A stretch of DNA of 12,054 bases from Deltaproteobacteria bacterium (GCA_005879505.1 VBKQ01000255.1:1-12054); one strand, 5' to 3'. Positions 1 to 6,773 are shown, counted from the first letter of the stretch. The notes: a model not told the origin generated them from the letters alone. Translations and numbers: made by a program.

Positions 1-1
1 C

Positions 2-433
2 GCGTTCGCGCGCGGATGCGAGCGCTTCGGGTTCCGCTTGGTGCACTTCTCGGTGCAGGGCAACCACATGCACTACATCGTCGAGGCGCCGGACGCCGTG
101 GCGCTCGGGCGCGCGATGAAGGGGCTCGAGGTGCGGATGGCCCGCGCGCTGAACAAGGTGATGGACCGCCGGGGGCCGGTCTTCGCCGACCGCTACCACG
201 CGCACCTGCTCGAGTCTCCGCGCGAGGCATTCCACGCCATCCGGTATGTCGTCGAGAACTGGGCCATCCACGCGGCTCGCGAGAGGCGGCCACCGCCGCG
301 GGGCGTGGATCCGTACTGCTCCGACTGCCCGCACGAGGGCGACCCTCCGCTGGTCGCCAGGGCGGAATGGTGGATGCTCTGCGTCGGGGTTCCGAGGGTA
401 CGAAGCCGGCTCGCCGTTGCGCTCGCGGGATGA
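2..433 (+). CDS. Y1/HUH transposase, REP-associated (IS200-like) type, 3' part
   Basis: The reading frame is open from the left edge, so the start lies outside the window; the visible part is 143 codons. It shows the HUH motif of Y1 single-strand transposases: the stretch QGNHMHYIVEA carries the metal-binding His-x-His at nt 65-67 and 71-73. It is followed by the family's GPVFADRYHA segment (typically 'vFqgRY') and a helix AIRYVVENWAIHA whose Tyr at nt 245-247 is the likely catalytic tyrosine. Such enzymes nick and join single-stranded DNA at hairpins; the REP-associated branch (TnpA_REP/RAYT) is linked to short palindromic genomic repeats, and such repeats occur further on in this window. 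The C-terminal tail after the Cys-x2-Cys near nt 320 is weakly conserved by eye and could contain a frameshift, as family members usually end with a Trp-rich segment read here as WWMLCVG. Family assignment is fairly secure; activity is unknown. Confidence 0.75.
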   Translation, partial: AFARGCERFGFRLVHFSVQGNHMHYIVEAPDAVALGRAMKGLEVRMARALNKVMDRRGPVFADRYHAHLLESPREAFHAIRYVVENWAIHAARERRPPPRGVDPYCSDCPHEGDPPLVARAEWWMLCVGVPRVRSRLAVALAG

Positions 434-691
434 AAAATCGTACCCGGTCTGCTCGGCGGAGCCCTGCTGAATGTCCGCCCCTGCGCGAGGGCGAGCTCGT
501 GAAGACGCGCAAACAGGGGAGCGGATAGGGACGTTCAAGTCAACGACTCGCGGCGGGAGGGTCCCGGGACGGATGTGTGCCCACTCAAGATGATGGGGCC
601 GGGACGCGAGGGTCGGCGCTGGCAAAGGCGCCGCTTTGCTCTCCGCTTCGACGAGCATGGCTCGGTGCCCGCGCGCCCGCGCCGGAGACCG
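434..691. other. Gap between transposase gene and accD, no convincing gene
   Basis: About 258 nt. Open frames cross it, but none encodes anything recognisable. The in-frame extension of accD back to a GTG at 575 gives an Arg-rich, low-information peptide unlike AccD N-termini. No clear sigma-70 promoter or terminator was found. Given the transposase fragment on its left and the damaged accD N-terminus on its right, it may be a scar of insertion or deletion (inference). Confidence 0.4.
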
Positions 692-1495
692 ATGTCCGCC
701 TTTTCAAGTGCCCGTTCTACATGCCGTACCCGTGCAGACTTGAATGGGCAGACATCGCCGCCCCAGCAGGACGTCGAGAAGAACCTCGAGGTTTGCCCCA
801 AGTGCGACGAGCACTTCCCGCTGCCGGTGCGCAGGCGGCTCGAGCTGGTGCTCGATCCGGGCAGCTTTGCGGAGCATGACATCGGGCTGGAGAGCACCGA
901 CCCGCTGCAGTTCTCGGACTCGAAGCGGTACCGCGAGCGGATCAAGGCCAGCCAGAAGTCCGCCAACGAGGGCGAAGCTTTCATCTCCGGGATCGGCCGG
1001 ATCGCCGGTCGCGAGATCTCCGTCGGCGCGTTCCATTTCGGCTTCATGGGCGGATCGATGGGGAGCGTGGTGGGCGAGAAGGTGACCCGCGTCTTCGAGC
1101 GGGCGACGGACCGGCGCCTGCCGGCGATCATCTTTTCCGCCAGCGGCGGCGCCCGCATGCAGGAGGCCATCTTCTCCCTGATGCAGATGGCGAAGTCCTC
1201 CGCCGCGCTGGCCCGTTTCCGCCACGTGCAGAAGCCGTACATCAGCGTGCTGCTCGATCCCACCACCGGCGGCGTGGCCGCCTCCTTCGCCTTTCTCGGC
1301 GACGTGATCCTGGCCGAGCCGCGCGCGCTGATCGGCTTCGCCGGGCCGCGGGTGATCGAGCAGACCATCCGGCAGAAGCTCCCCGAGGGATTCCAGACCA
1401 GCGAGTTCCTGCTCAAGCACGGGATGGTGGACGCGATCGTCCACCGCAAGGAGATGCGCGACCGCCTGGCGCAGCTCCTCGGCCTGCTCTCCTAG
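692..1495 (+). CDS. accD: Acetyl-CoA carboxylase carboxyltransferase subunit beta, N-terminus abnormal
   Basis: AccD pairs with AccA to move the carboxyl group from carboxybiotin to acetyl-CoA, giving malonyl-CoA for fatty-acid synthesis in the cytoplasm. Family hallmarks are intact from KNLEVCPKC onward: LDPGSF, FGFMGGSMGSVVGEK, the oxyanion/CoA loop SGGARMQE (S151-G152-G153) and PTTGG (190-194), ending LLGLLS. The start is uncertain. ATG 692 has GGAG at 684-687 with a 4-nt spacer and gives 267 aa; an in-frame GTG at 575 gives 306 aa, but the added residues look non-coding. E. coli AccD is 304 aa. The family zinc ribbon is C-x2-C-x15-C-x2-C. Only the second pair (C35, C38) is present; where the first should be the frame reads D-L-N-G (16-19). 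Either the gene has lost half the ribbon or its 5' end has been rearranged. Function is secure from the core; integrity is not. Confidence 0.9.
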   Translation: MSAFSSARSTCRTRADLNGQTSPPQQDVEKNLEVCPKCDEHFPLPVRRRLELVLDPGSFAEHDIGLESTDPLQFSDSKRYRERIKASQKSANEGEAFISGIGRIAGREISVGAFHFGFMGGSMGSVVGEKVTRVFERATDRRLPAIIFSASGGARMQEAIFSLMQMAKSSAALARFRHVQKPYISVLLDPTTGGVAASFAFLGDVILAEPRALIGFAGPRVIEQTIRQKLPEGFQTSEFLLKHGMVDAIVHRKEMRDRLAQLLGLLS

Positions 1496-1749
1496 TACCT
1501 CGCCGCAGAGGACCTGACTGGTTTCACGCCGCCACCCTACGGGGCGGTGACACGGCAGGTGATGAAGGGCGCGAACTCTCCAGGCTGGGCTCGGCCTCGG
1601 CATTCGCAGGCATCGGGGTGTTCGATCATGGCAGGGGCTTTGAGATTCCGGCGCGCGGAACCACACGCGGGAGCTACCTCCTCTCGAACCCACGGCGGGC
1701 CATGCGCCGCTCTTGGTCTATGCTCCGGGCCGAAGGAGACAGCCACGCC
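1496..1749. other. accD-GST gap with a weak hairpin
   Basis: No gene recognised. A small stem CCGCC (1529-1533) / GGCGG (1543-1547) with a 9-nt loop lies about 35 nt after the accD stop but has no T-run, so it is not a convincing intrinsic terminator. The frame of the following GST gene stays open back to an ATG at 1618, but those 44 codons do not resemble any GST N-terminus. Confidence 0.25.
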
Positions 1750-2382
1750 ATGAAGCTCTATGGGTTCCCTCCTACCCGTTCGATCCGCGTCCTCTGGACG
1801 TTGCGCGAGTTGGATGTCGAGTTCGAGTTCGTCAACGTAGACCCCACCAAGGGCGAGCATCGGCGGCCCGAGTTTCTCGCCATGAACCCGGCCGGAAAGC
1901 TGCCGGTCCTCGTCGATGGCGACTTCATTCTCACGGAGTCGGTCGCGATCGTCCTCTACCTGGCGGAGAAGTACCCTGAAAAAGGCTTGCTCCCCGGCGG
2001 GCTTCGAGCACGGGCGGAGGTCAACCGATGGCTCCTCTTCTCCGCGACCGAGCTGGAACAGCCGCTCTGGCGAATCGTGCGACACACTTCGCTCTACCCA
2101 CCCGAGAAGCGGCTCGCGGCGGAGATACCGATCGCCCGTCAGGACTTCCTCGACATGGCGGCGGTCCTGGAGCAGCACATGGACGGCCGGCAGTTCCTCG
2201 TCGGCGACAACGTGACGGTGGCCGACTTTGTAGCGGCATACACGCTCGACATGGCGGCGGTCCTGGAGAAGCACATGCTGCTCGACAACCTGCCTCGCCT
2301 GCGCGGGTTCATGGAGCGGATGTACAAGCGCCCGAAGGCCCCACCGCGGATTGCGGAGGCGTTCGCGAGCCTACGTCGATGA
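1750..2382 (+). CDS. Glutathione S-transferase family protein
   Basis: A 210-aa cytosolic GST-fold protein, the usual length. The thioredoxin-like N-terminal domain (about 1-80) starts MKLYGFPPTRS with a candidate active-site Ser11. It contains NPAGKLPVL with the cis-proline P52 and the ES pair (63-64) that contacts the gamma-glutamyl group of glutathione. The helical C-terminal domain carries FLVGDNVTVADF, whose T156-x-x-D159 is the conserved N-capping box, and ends with the common ERMYKRPKAPPRIAEA tail. ATG 1750 is chosen because the family N-terminus begins there and AAGGAG lies at 1733-1738; the upstream ATG at 1618 adds unlike sequence. Members conjugate or reduce electrophiles with glutathione; the substrate here cannot be told. 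It lies between accD and folC, so may be a later arrival. An internal repeat is listed separately. Confidence 0.9.
   Translation: MKLYGFPPTRSIRVLWTLRELDVEFEFVNVDPTKGEHRRPEFLAMNPAGKLPVLVDGDFILTESVAIVLYLAEKYPEKGLLPGGLRARAEVNRWLLFSATELEQPLWRIVRHTSLYPPEKRLAAEIPIARQDFLDMAAVLEQHMDGRQFLVGDNVTVADFVAAYTLDMAAVLEKHMLLDNLPRLRGFMERMYKRPKAPPRIAEAFASLRR
2149..2277 (+). repeat. Direct repeat inside the GST gene (2 x 33 bp)
   Basis: The 33-bp segments 2149-2181 and 2245-2277 differ at one base (C versus A, giving Gln142 versus Lys174). They are 96 bp apart and in frame. Both encode LDMAAVLE-(Q/K)-HM, residues 134-144 and 166-176. The second copy lies where GSTs of this kind usually have a 'TLDWA...LLD' helix, so it looks like the replaced one. 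Confidence 0.85.
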
Positions 2383-2410
2383 CGACCCGAGACGCTCGGT
2401 AACGCCCCGC

Positions 2411-2731
2411 TCAGCGGAGCGCCTTGCGGTAATGCACGCGTCGGTCCACGACCTCGAAGCTGAGAGCCTCATGTGCGCGCTGGGACGGCTCGTTGTCGAT
2501 CCACGTGTCCGAGGCGATCTCCGTGCAGCCCTGCGAACGCGCCCAGTCCTCGGCTGCGCCGATGAGGGCCCGACCGACCCCGCGACGTTGATGCTCCGGC
2601 TCGACGTACCAGCCCTCGACGAAGCCCACTGGCTGGCGCCGGTCGCAGCCGTCCGCATGGGAGCGGAGTCCGACCTCGATGAAGCCTGCGACCTGCCTGT
2701 TCACCTCGGCCACGAAGACCACGAGCGGCAT
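2411..2731 (-). CDS. AAC(6')-like GNAT acetyltransferase, N-terminally truncated
   Basis: The 106-aa product has the acetyl-CoA binding core of GNAT enzymes. Beta strands MPLVVFVAEV and QVAGFIEVGLR are followed by EGWYVEPEH and the motif A pyrophosphate loop QRRGVGRAL (48-56). The C-terminal half (SDTWIDN, SQRAHEAL, then VHYRKAL) closely resembles aminoglycoside 6'-N-acetyltransferases, which usually have about 145-150 aa. The N-terminal strand and helices are missing. ATG 2731 is the first standard start, yet the same frame stays open for 39 more codons to a TAG at 2849-2851 and reads like protein (for example DFYDRLL and ARAILAGS), with no ATG, GTG or TTG. So this is either a decayed gene cut at its 5' end or one using a rare start. 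It is the only minus-strand gene here and sits between GST and folC. Its substrate is unknown; resistance activity should not be assumed. Confidence 0.7.
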   Translation of the reverse strand: MPLVVFVAEVNRQVAGFIEVGLRSHADGCDRRQPVGFVEGWYVEPEHQRRGVGRALIGAAEDWARSQGCTEIASDTWIDNEPSQRAHEALSFEVVDRRVHYRKALR

Positions 2732-2887
2732 CGAGCTTGGCGGGCTGCCTGCCAGGATCGCGCGTGCCCCGTCGCGGAGGAGGCGGTCGTAGAAATCTCG
2801 GTGAGGGTGGTCCCCGAGCTTCGGGACGCCGAGGAGGAAATCCCGCCCCTACAGCCCCAAACGATCGAAACCTCTGCGACGAGGTAC

Positions 2888-2945
2888 TAGTCCCGGCAAG
2901 GCGAAGGCGGCTTAGTCCCGGCCGGCGCAGGCGGCTCAGGGACTA
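2888..2945 (+). repeat. Palindromic repeat, site A (unit plus full 33-nt element) upstream of folC
   Basis: A 25-nt unit (2888-2912) beginning TAGTCCCGG and ending AGGCGGCT is followed head-to-tail by a complete 33-nt imperfect palindrome (2913-2945). The palindrome has outer arms TAGTCCC / GGGACTA (7 of 7 paired) and an inner GCCG / CGGC stem. The same family recurs at 4165-4210 (opposite strand) and 9213-9245. It ends 22 nt before the folC start. There is no T-run, so it is not an obvious terminator at this site. Confidence 0.8.
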
Positions 2946-2967
2946 TCGCTTTAGACTGTACCTTCCG

Positions 2968-4182
2968 ATGGATTTCGCAGAGCTCAAGCAGCTCCTCTTC
3001 GCCCGGGGAAACTTCGGCGTGAAGCTGGGCCTCGAGCGCATGCGCGAGGCCTGCGCGCTCCTGGGAAACCCCGAGCGTGGCGCCCCGGTGCTCCACGTCG
3101 CCGGCACGAACGGAAAGGGCTCCACCTGCGCCTTTGCGGAAGCCTCACTCCGGGCGGCCGGGTTGCGCACGGGCCTCTATACGAGCCCCCACCTGAACCA
3201 TTTCTGCGAGCGGATCCGCATCGCGGGCGAGCCCATCTCCGAGGAGCGCGCCTGCGAGCTGCTCGAGGAAGTGCGCCGGCGGATTCCCTGGGCGCTCGGC
3301 GATCCCGGCCTGACCTTCTTCGAGATCGTGACGCTGATGGCGTTCCTCGCCTTCCGCGAAGTCGACGTCGCGGTGGTCGAGGTCGGGCTGGGCGGGCGTC
3401 TCGATGCGACCAATGTCGTCGTCCCACGCGCCTGCGCGATCAGCGCGCTCGGATTGGAGCACACGAAGTATCTCGGCCCGACGCTCGCGCACATCGCGGC
3501 GGAGAAGGCGGGGATCTTCAAGGCCGGGATACCGGCGGTGACCGCCGATCAACCGCGGGAGGCGGCGGAAGTGCTGCAGCGGTGCGCGGAGGAGATGCGC
3601 GTCCGGCTCTGGAGGCCGGGGCGCGATTACCGATTCGAGAGCCGGGAGGACGAGGCGTTCTGGTACGGCGGTCCGGCATGGAACGTGCGCGCGCAGCCGG
3701 CGCTTGCCGGTCATCACCAGCGCGCGAACGCCGCCCTCGCCTGTGCTCTCCTGGAAGCGGGCGGGCTGTGCGAGGCCAGAGACGCCGAGGAAGGGCTCCG
3801 ATCCACGCGCTGGCCCGCGCGGCTCGAGCAGTTCGGAAATGTGTACGTGGACGGCGCGCACAACCCGCACGCGGCGCGCGCCATCGCGCAGGCGCTGCCG
3901 CCGCTTTTGCGCGGCCGGCCGCTTCACCTCGTGTTCGGTGCGCTCGAGGACAAGGACGCCGCCGCGATGCTCGATGCGCTCGCTCCCCTGGCCCGGTCCA
4001 TCCACTACTGTTCGCCGGACTCGCCCCGGGCTGTGCCACCGGAGCGCCTGGCCCGGCTCCGGCCCGGACAGGTCCACCGGAACGCAGCAGCGGCGCTGGC
4101 GGCGGCGCGCAGGGAAACTGGCGTGGTCCTTTGCTGCGGCTCGCTCTACCTGGCGGGTGAGACGCGCGGCGCCCGCGACTAA
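2968..4182 (+). CDS. folC: Bifunctional folylpolyglutamate synthase / dihydrofolate synthase
   Basis: A Mur-ligase-fold ATP-dependent enzyme that adds glutamate to dihydropteroate and/or to tetrahydrofolates in the cytoplasm. The 404 aa carry both family signatures: the P-loop HVAGTNGKGST (G46-S52) followed by YTSPHL and ERIRI; and VEVGLGGRLDATN (E139). Further motifs are EHTKYLG, AAEKAGIFK (K180 is at the usual carbamylated-lysine site), GHHQRANAALA, RWPARLEQF (281-289) and DGAHNPHA (D295-H298). The start at ATG 2968 fits the family N-terminus; the frame is open further upstream but reads as junk. No Shine-Dalgarno sequence precedes it; a TAGACT box at 2952-2957 could be a -10 element, which would give a very short leader (weak inference). 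Its last residues (RGARD) and TAA stop lie within a copy of the palindromic repeat. Whether both activities are present cannot be told from sequence alone. Confidence 0.95.
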   Translation: MDFAELKQLLFARGNFGVKLGLERMREACALLGNPERGAPVLHVAGTNGKGSTCAFAEASLRAAGLRTGLYTSPHLNHFCERIRIAGEPISEERACELLEEVRRRIPWALGDPGLTFFEIVTLMAFLAFREVDVAVVEVGLGGRLDATNVVVPRACAISALGLEHTKYLGPTLAHIAAEKAGIFKAGIPAVTADQPREAAEVLQRCAEEMRVRLWRPGRDYRFESREDEAFWYGGPAWNVRAQPALAGHHQRANAALACALLEAGGLCEARDAEEGLRSTRWPARLEQFGNVYVDGAHNPHAARAIAQALPPLLRGRPLHLVFGALEDKDAAAMLDALAPLARSIHYCSPDSPRAVPPERLARLRPGQVHRNAAAALAAARRETGVVLCCGSLYLAGETRGARD

Positions 4183-4210
4183 GCCGCCTGCGGCGCCCGC
4201 GACTAGCGAC
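4165..4210 (-). repeat. Palindromic repeat, site B, overlapping the folC stop
   Basis: On the plus strand 'GCGGCGCCCGCGACTA' occurs twice (4166-4181 and 4190-4205), period 24, separated by AGCCGCCT. Read on the minus strand this is TAGTCGCGG...AGGCGGCT repeated head-to-tail, the same unit as at sites A and C. The folC stop TAA (4180-4182) and its last five codons lie inside the first copy. The core GCCGCCTGCGGC can fold as a small hairpin. Confidence 0.75.
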
Positions 4211-4214
4211 TGGT

Positions 4215-4243
4215 TTGCCGCTCTGCCGCACCCACACTACCTT
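4215..4243 (+). promoter_or_regulatory. Possible sigma-70-type promoter for the hydrolase gene
   Basis: TTGCCG (4215-4220) and TACCTT (4238-4243) are separated by exactly 17 nt and keep the key TTG and TA...T positions. They lie about 50 nt before the ATG at 4296, just after the site B repeat. Match-based only. Confidence 0.35.
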
Positions 4244-4295
4244 TAGAGGCGCGCGGACCCCTGGGGGTCGAGGCCGCGACGCGTTCCAAGGAGCC

Positions 4296-5540
4296 ATGCG
4301 CCGCCTCGATTTCCATCGTCCGCTGACCCGCCGCAGCCTCGATCGCATCGCGTTCAAGTCTTTGTATTCAAAGGAGATCTACGACGCGCCGACCCGGGAC
4401 GGCTGGGTGCTCCGGATCTCCCGCTACAAGCCGGTCGAGCAGTCCTGGGATCAGCCCATCTTCGGCCAGCCGATGCTGCTGGTCCCGGGCTGGTCGCAGA
4501 ACCGTCACGCATTCACCTGCGGCGACTTCGTCAAGCACCTGCTCGCGTACGGGGCGGACATCCATATCGTCGAGTTGCGCGGCCACGGCCTGTCGAACCA
4601 ACAGCTCCAGATCGACCGCGGACTGCATCCGGGGGACCTCGACTGGGACTGGGACATCGACAGCTACTTCCTCTACGACGTCCCCGCCGCCGTCGCAGCC
4701 GTGAAGAAGGCTACTGGCCGTTCCCGGATCTTCTATCTGGGCAACAGCATGGGCGGCATGCTCGGGTACGGCTACGCCGGCAGCCACGACGATCTCGCGG
4801 GGCTCGTCGCCATCGGCGCGCCGAGCGACATCGGACGGGGCTTTCTCGGCCTGCGCGCCGCAGCGCTCTTCGGACCGGTGCTGATGGGGCCTCTGCTCGA
4901 CGCCGCCTGCCGCGCCGCGAGCGTCGCCGGCCGCACCCGCCACAACGCCGCCGCGATGCTGCGCAAGGTCCGGTTCCTCGCCCGCGCTGCCAATCTGCTC
5001 GCCGCTCCCGGCCGGGAGTTCAAGCCCATCCACTTCAATCACGTCCCGGTGGACGCGTTCCTGCGCGCGCTCGCCCGCGCCGCAACCGAGAGCAACCTGC
5101 GGCGCTACGAGCTGATCTCGCGCTACATCGGGTCGCTCCTGAACCCATCGCGCGTGACCGCGGAGGACTTCCGCTGGCTGCTCTCACAGGGCGGCGAGAA
5201 GGAACCCCGGCGCGTGGTCGAGCAGTTCGCCCGCTGGATCCGCCACGACGAGATGAAGTGCTACCGCACCGGCTACGACTACAAGGCGCACTTCCGGGAC
5301 ATCGCCATCCCGATGGCGATCTTCTTCGGCGACCTGGACAAGATCGCCTCCGCGCACAGCACCCGCGGCATCTACCGGGCGGCGCGCAGCGAATACCTGC
5401 TCTGGCGGCCGGTGAAGGAGAACAGCCATCTCGAGCTGACGATGGGGACCGACATCCACCAGATCTGTGCGGACGTGAAGGACCTGGTGGAATACGCTGC
5501 GCGCCGGACACGCCCCGGGCCGGTCGAGTCTTTTGGGTGA
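4296..5540 (+). CDS. Alpha/beta hydrolase fold protein
   Basis: A 414-aa soluble protein with the alpha/beta-hydrolase catalytic set. The oxyanion-region LLVPGWSQNR (62-70) is followed by VELRGHG. The nucleophile elbow is G149-N-S151-M-G153, the acid is in FFGDLDKIAS (probably D348) and the base is H378 in ENSHLELT. A helical lid/cap spans roughly 180-330. No signal peptide is evident. The start at ATG 4296 has AAGGAG at 4288-4293 but only a 2-nt spacer; the frame is open back to 4215 without recognisable sequence, so the start is moderately sure. It is longer than simple esterases (about 280 aa) and resembles the lipase / polyhydroxyalkanoate-depolymerase-like group, but the substrate cannot be assigned. 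It starts 113 nt after folC and 30 nt precede the next gene, so it may head the unit that ends with lptD. Confidence 0.85.
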   Translation: MRRLDFHRPLTRRSLDRIAFKSLYSKEIYDAPTRDGWVLRISRYKPVEQSWDQPIFGQPMLLVPGWSQNRHAFTCGDFVKHLLAYGADIHIVELRGHGLSNQQLQIDRGLHPGDLDWDWDIDSYFLYDVPAAVAAVKKATGRSRIFYLGNSMGGMLGYGYAGSHDDLAGLVAIGAPSDIGRGFLGLRAAALFGPVLMGPLLDAACRAASVAGRTRHNAAAMLRKVRFLARAANLLAAPGREFKPIHFNHVPVDAFLRALARAATESNLRRYELISRYIGSLLNPSRVTAEDFRWLLSQGGEKEPRRVVEQFARWIRHDEMKCYRTGYDYKAHFRDIAIPMAIFFGDLDKIASAHSTRGIYRAARSEYLLWRPVKENSHLELTMGTDIHQICADVKDLVEYAARRTRPGPVESFG

Positions 5541-5570
5541 GTGCGGAGCGCGTGTTAGCCTTCGAGGTGC

Positions 5571-6764
5571 GTGACAAGCAAAACGCTCACCGTCGCGTGC
5601 TGCGCGTTCGCGCTGGCGGCCGCCGAGGAACAAGGCCGGTTGCTCGGGGTGCGCGCGCGCGCTGACGCGAAAGCGAGCGTGGTGGAGATCGACGGGGACC
5701 GCCCGCTTTCCTTCACCACCATGAAGCTGCTGTCGCCGCCGAGGGTGGTGGTCGACTTCGCGGATACCGAAGTCGCAGCGGAGCAGCGGGAGCTGGAGAT
5801 CGACGATGGTACCCTGCGGCGCGCCGCCCTGGCGCAAGCAGGATCGCGCACGGCGCGAGTGGTGATCGAGCTCGCCGCGGACGCGGAGTTCGACGTGCGC
5901 GCCGAGGGAAATCGGGTCGAGGTGCGCGTGCCGCGGCCTGGTGCCGTCGCCGCGGCCGAGCCGGAGGGGCAGGGGGCCGGCGATGCCGAGGCGGAGAAGG
6001 TCGCCTCATTGCCGAAGGTCTCGCTGGTCGGGTCGAAGCCTGCGCAGCCGCCGGAAGACGGGCGCACCGACCGGCAGCGGACCGCGGCGGAGAAAGCGGA
6101 AGCGCTGAAGAAAACGCTGGCCGAGCAGCGAAAGCGGGAAGCGGCCGAAAAGGCTGCGCGCAAGCTTGCGCTCAAGAGCGGGCGGAAGGTCGTCGCCCCC
6201 AGAGAGGCGGCGAAACCTCCCTCCGAGCCTGCCGCGAAGTCAGAGCCTGCCGCGAAGTCAGAGCGCCCGGTGCCGGAGCCCGCTCCCTCGGCGAATGTCG
6301 AGACCGCGCCGAAGGAGCCCCCGTCCACGCCCGCAGCGAGGCCCGTAACACCGCAGCTGGATACCGTCCCTGCTCCCCCACCCGCGGTCGCGGAGAAGCC
6401 GCCCGAACATACTCCCGCCAGACCGAAGGCACAGGTCGCGATGGCCGGGGCCCGCCACATCACCGGAATAGGCTTCCGCCCCATCCAGGGCGGCGAAGTG
6501 ATCGTCCGCAGCGACCATCCTCTCGAGTATGGCGTGAGCGACGACGCCGGCGCCGTCCTGCTGCATCTGCCGAGCGCCGCCATTCCACTTCCGAACAACC
6601 GCCGGCCACTGGATACCCGATTCTTCCAGGGCGCAGTCGAGCGCGTGATCCCCTTGCCCGTCGCCGGGGGAACCGACGTGCGCATCGAGCTGCGGCAGCA
6701 CGCCGAGTATCAACTTGCCCAGAATGGGTCGGTGTTGACGGTGACCTTCTCGGCTGCCCAATAG
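5571..6764 (+). CDS. Secreted protein with N- and C-terminal AMIN-type domains
   Basis: A 397-aa periplasmic or envelope protein. It has a short signal-like N-terminus (MTSKTLTVACCAFALAAA, likely cut near residue 18-20). Residues about 26-121 form an AMIN-like domain with typical signatures (LLGVRARADAKASVVEIDGD, LLSPPRVVVDFADTEV). A 170-residue linker rich in Ala, Glu, Lys and Pro follows, with a probable coiled coil (about 165-206) and a later Pro-rich part. A second AMIN-like beta domain spans about 295-395 (HITGIGFRPIQGGEVIVRSD through VLTVTFSAAQ). AMIN domains occur at the N-termini of PilQ secretins and amidases such as AmiC and target proteins to peptidoglycan or the cell envelope. No secretin or amidase catalytic domain is present. 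GTG 5571 is the start, with only a weak GAGG 3 nt ahead. Its stop is 9 nt before lptD, suggesting co-expression and an envelope role. The exact job is unknown. Confidence 0.8.
   Translation: MTSKTLTVACCAFALAAAEEQGRLLGVRARADAKASVVEIDGDRPLSFTTMKLLSPPRVVVDFADTEVAAEQRELEIDDGTLRRAALAQAGSRTARVVIELAADAEFDVRAEGNRVEVRVPRPGAVAAAEPEGQGAGDAEAEKVASLPKVSLVGSKPAQPPEDGRTDRQRTAAEKAEALKKTLAEQRKREAAEKAARKLALKSGRKVVAPREAAKPPSEPAAKSEPAAKSERPVPEPAPSANVETAPKEPPSTPAARPVTPQLDTVPAPPPAVAEKPPEHTPARPKAQVAMAGARHITGIGFRPIQGGEVIVRSDHPLEYGVSDDAGAVLLHLPSAAIPLPNNRRPLDTRFFQGAVERVIPLPVAGGTDVRIELRQHAEYQLAQNGSVLTVTFSAAQ
6225..6260 (+). repeat. 18-bp tandem duplication in the AMIN protein linker
   Basis: Two perfect copies of GAGCCTGCCGCGAAGTCA (6225-6242, 6243-6260) encode EPAAKS twice at residues 219-230 in the Pro/Ala-rich linker. 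This is a typical slippage-type length variant. Confidence 0.9.
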
Positions 6765-6773
6765 TCGTCGTAC

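Noticed and set aside
16..528. Plus-strand frame of 170 codons overlapping the transposase
   Set aside because: Arg/Ala/Gly-rich out-of-frame translation; the HUH motif is in the other frame.
575..691. N-terminal extension of AccD to GTG 575
   Set aside because: The added residues do not resemble any AccD N-terminus and do not restore the missing cysteine pair; kept only as an alternative start.
704..1693. Long minus-strand open frames across accD
   Set aside because: Antisense shadows of a GC-rich gene with recognisable AccD motifs on the plus strand; the translations have no family features.
2351..2890. Plus-strand open frame opposite the acetyltransferase
   Set aside because: Antisense shadow; GNAT motif A and the AAC(6')-like C-terminus are on the minus strand.
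2888..2945. CRISPR-like repeat-spacer array
   Set aside because: Units are adjacent with no unique spacers, few copies, and no cas genes.
3145..4077. 310-codon minus-strand open frame in folC
   Set aside because: Lies wholly over clear FolC motifs; Arg/Pro/Ala-rich shadow translation.
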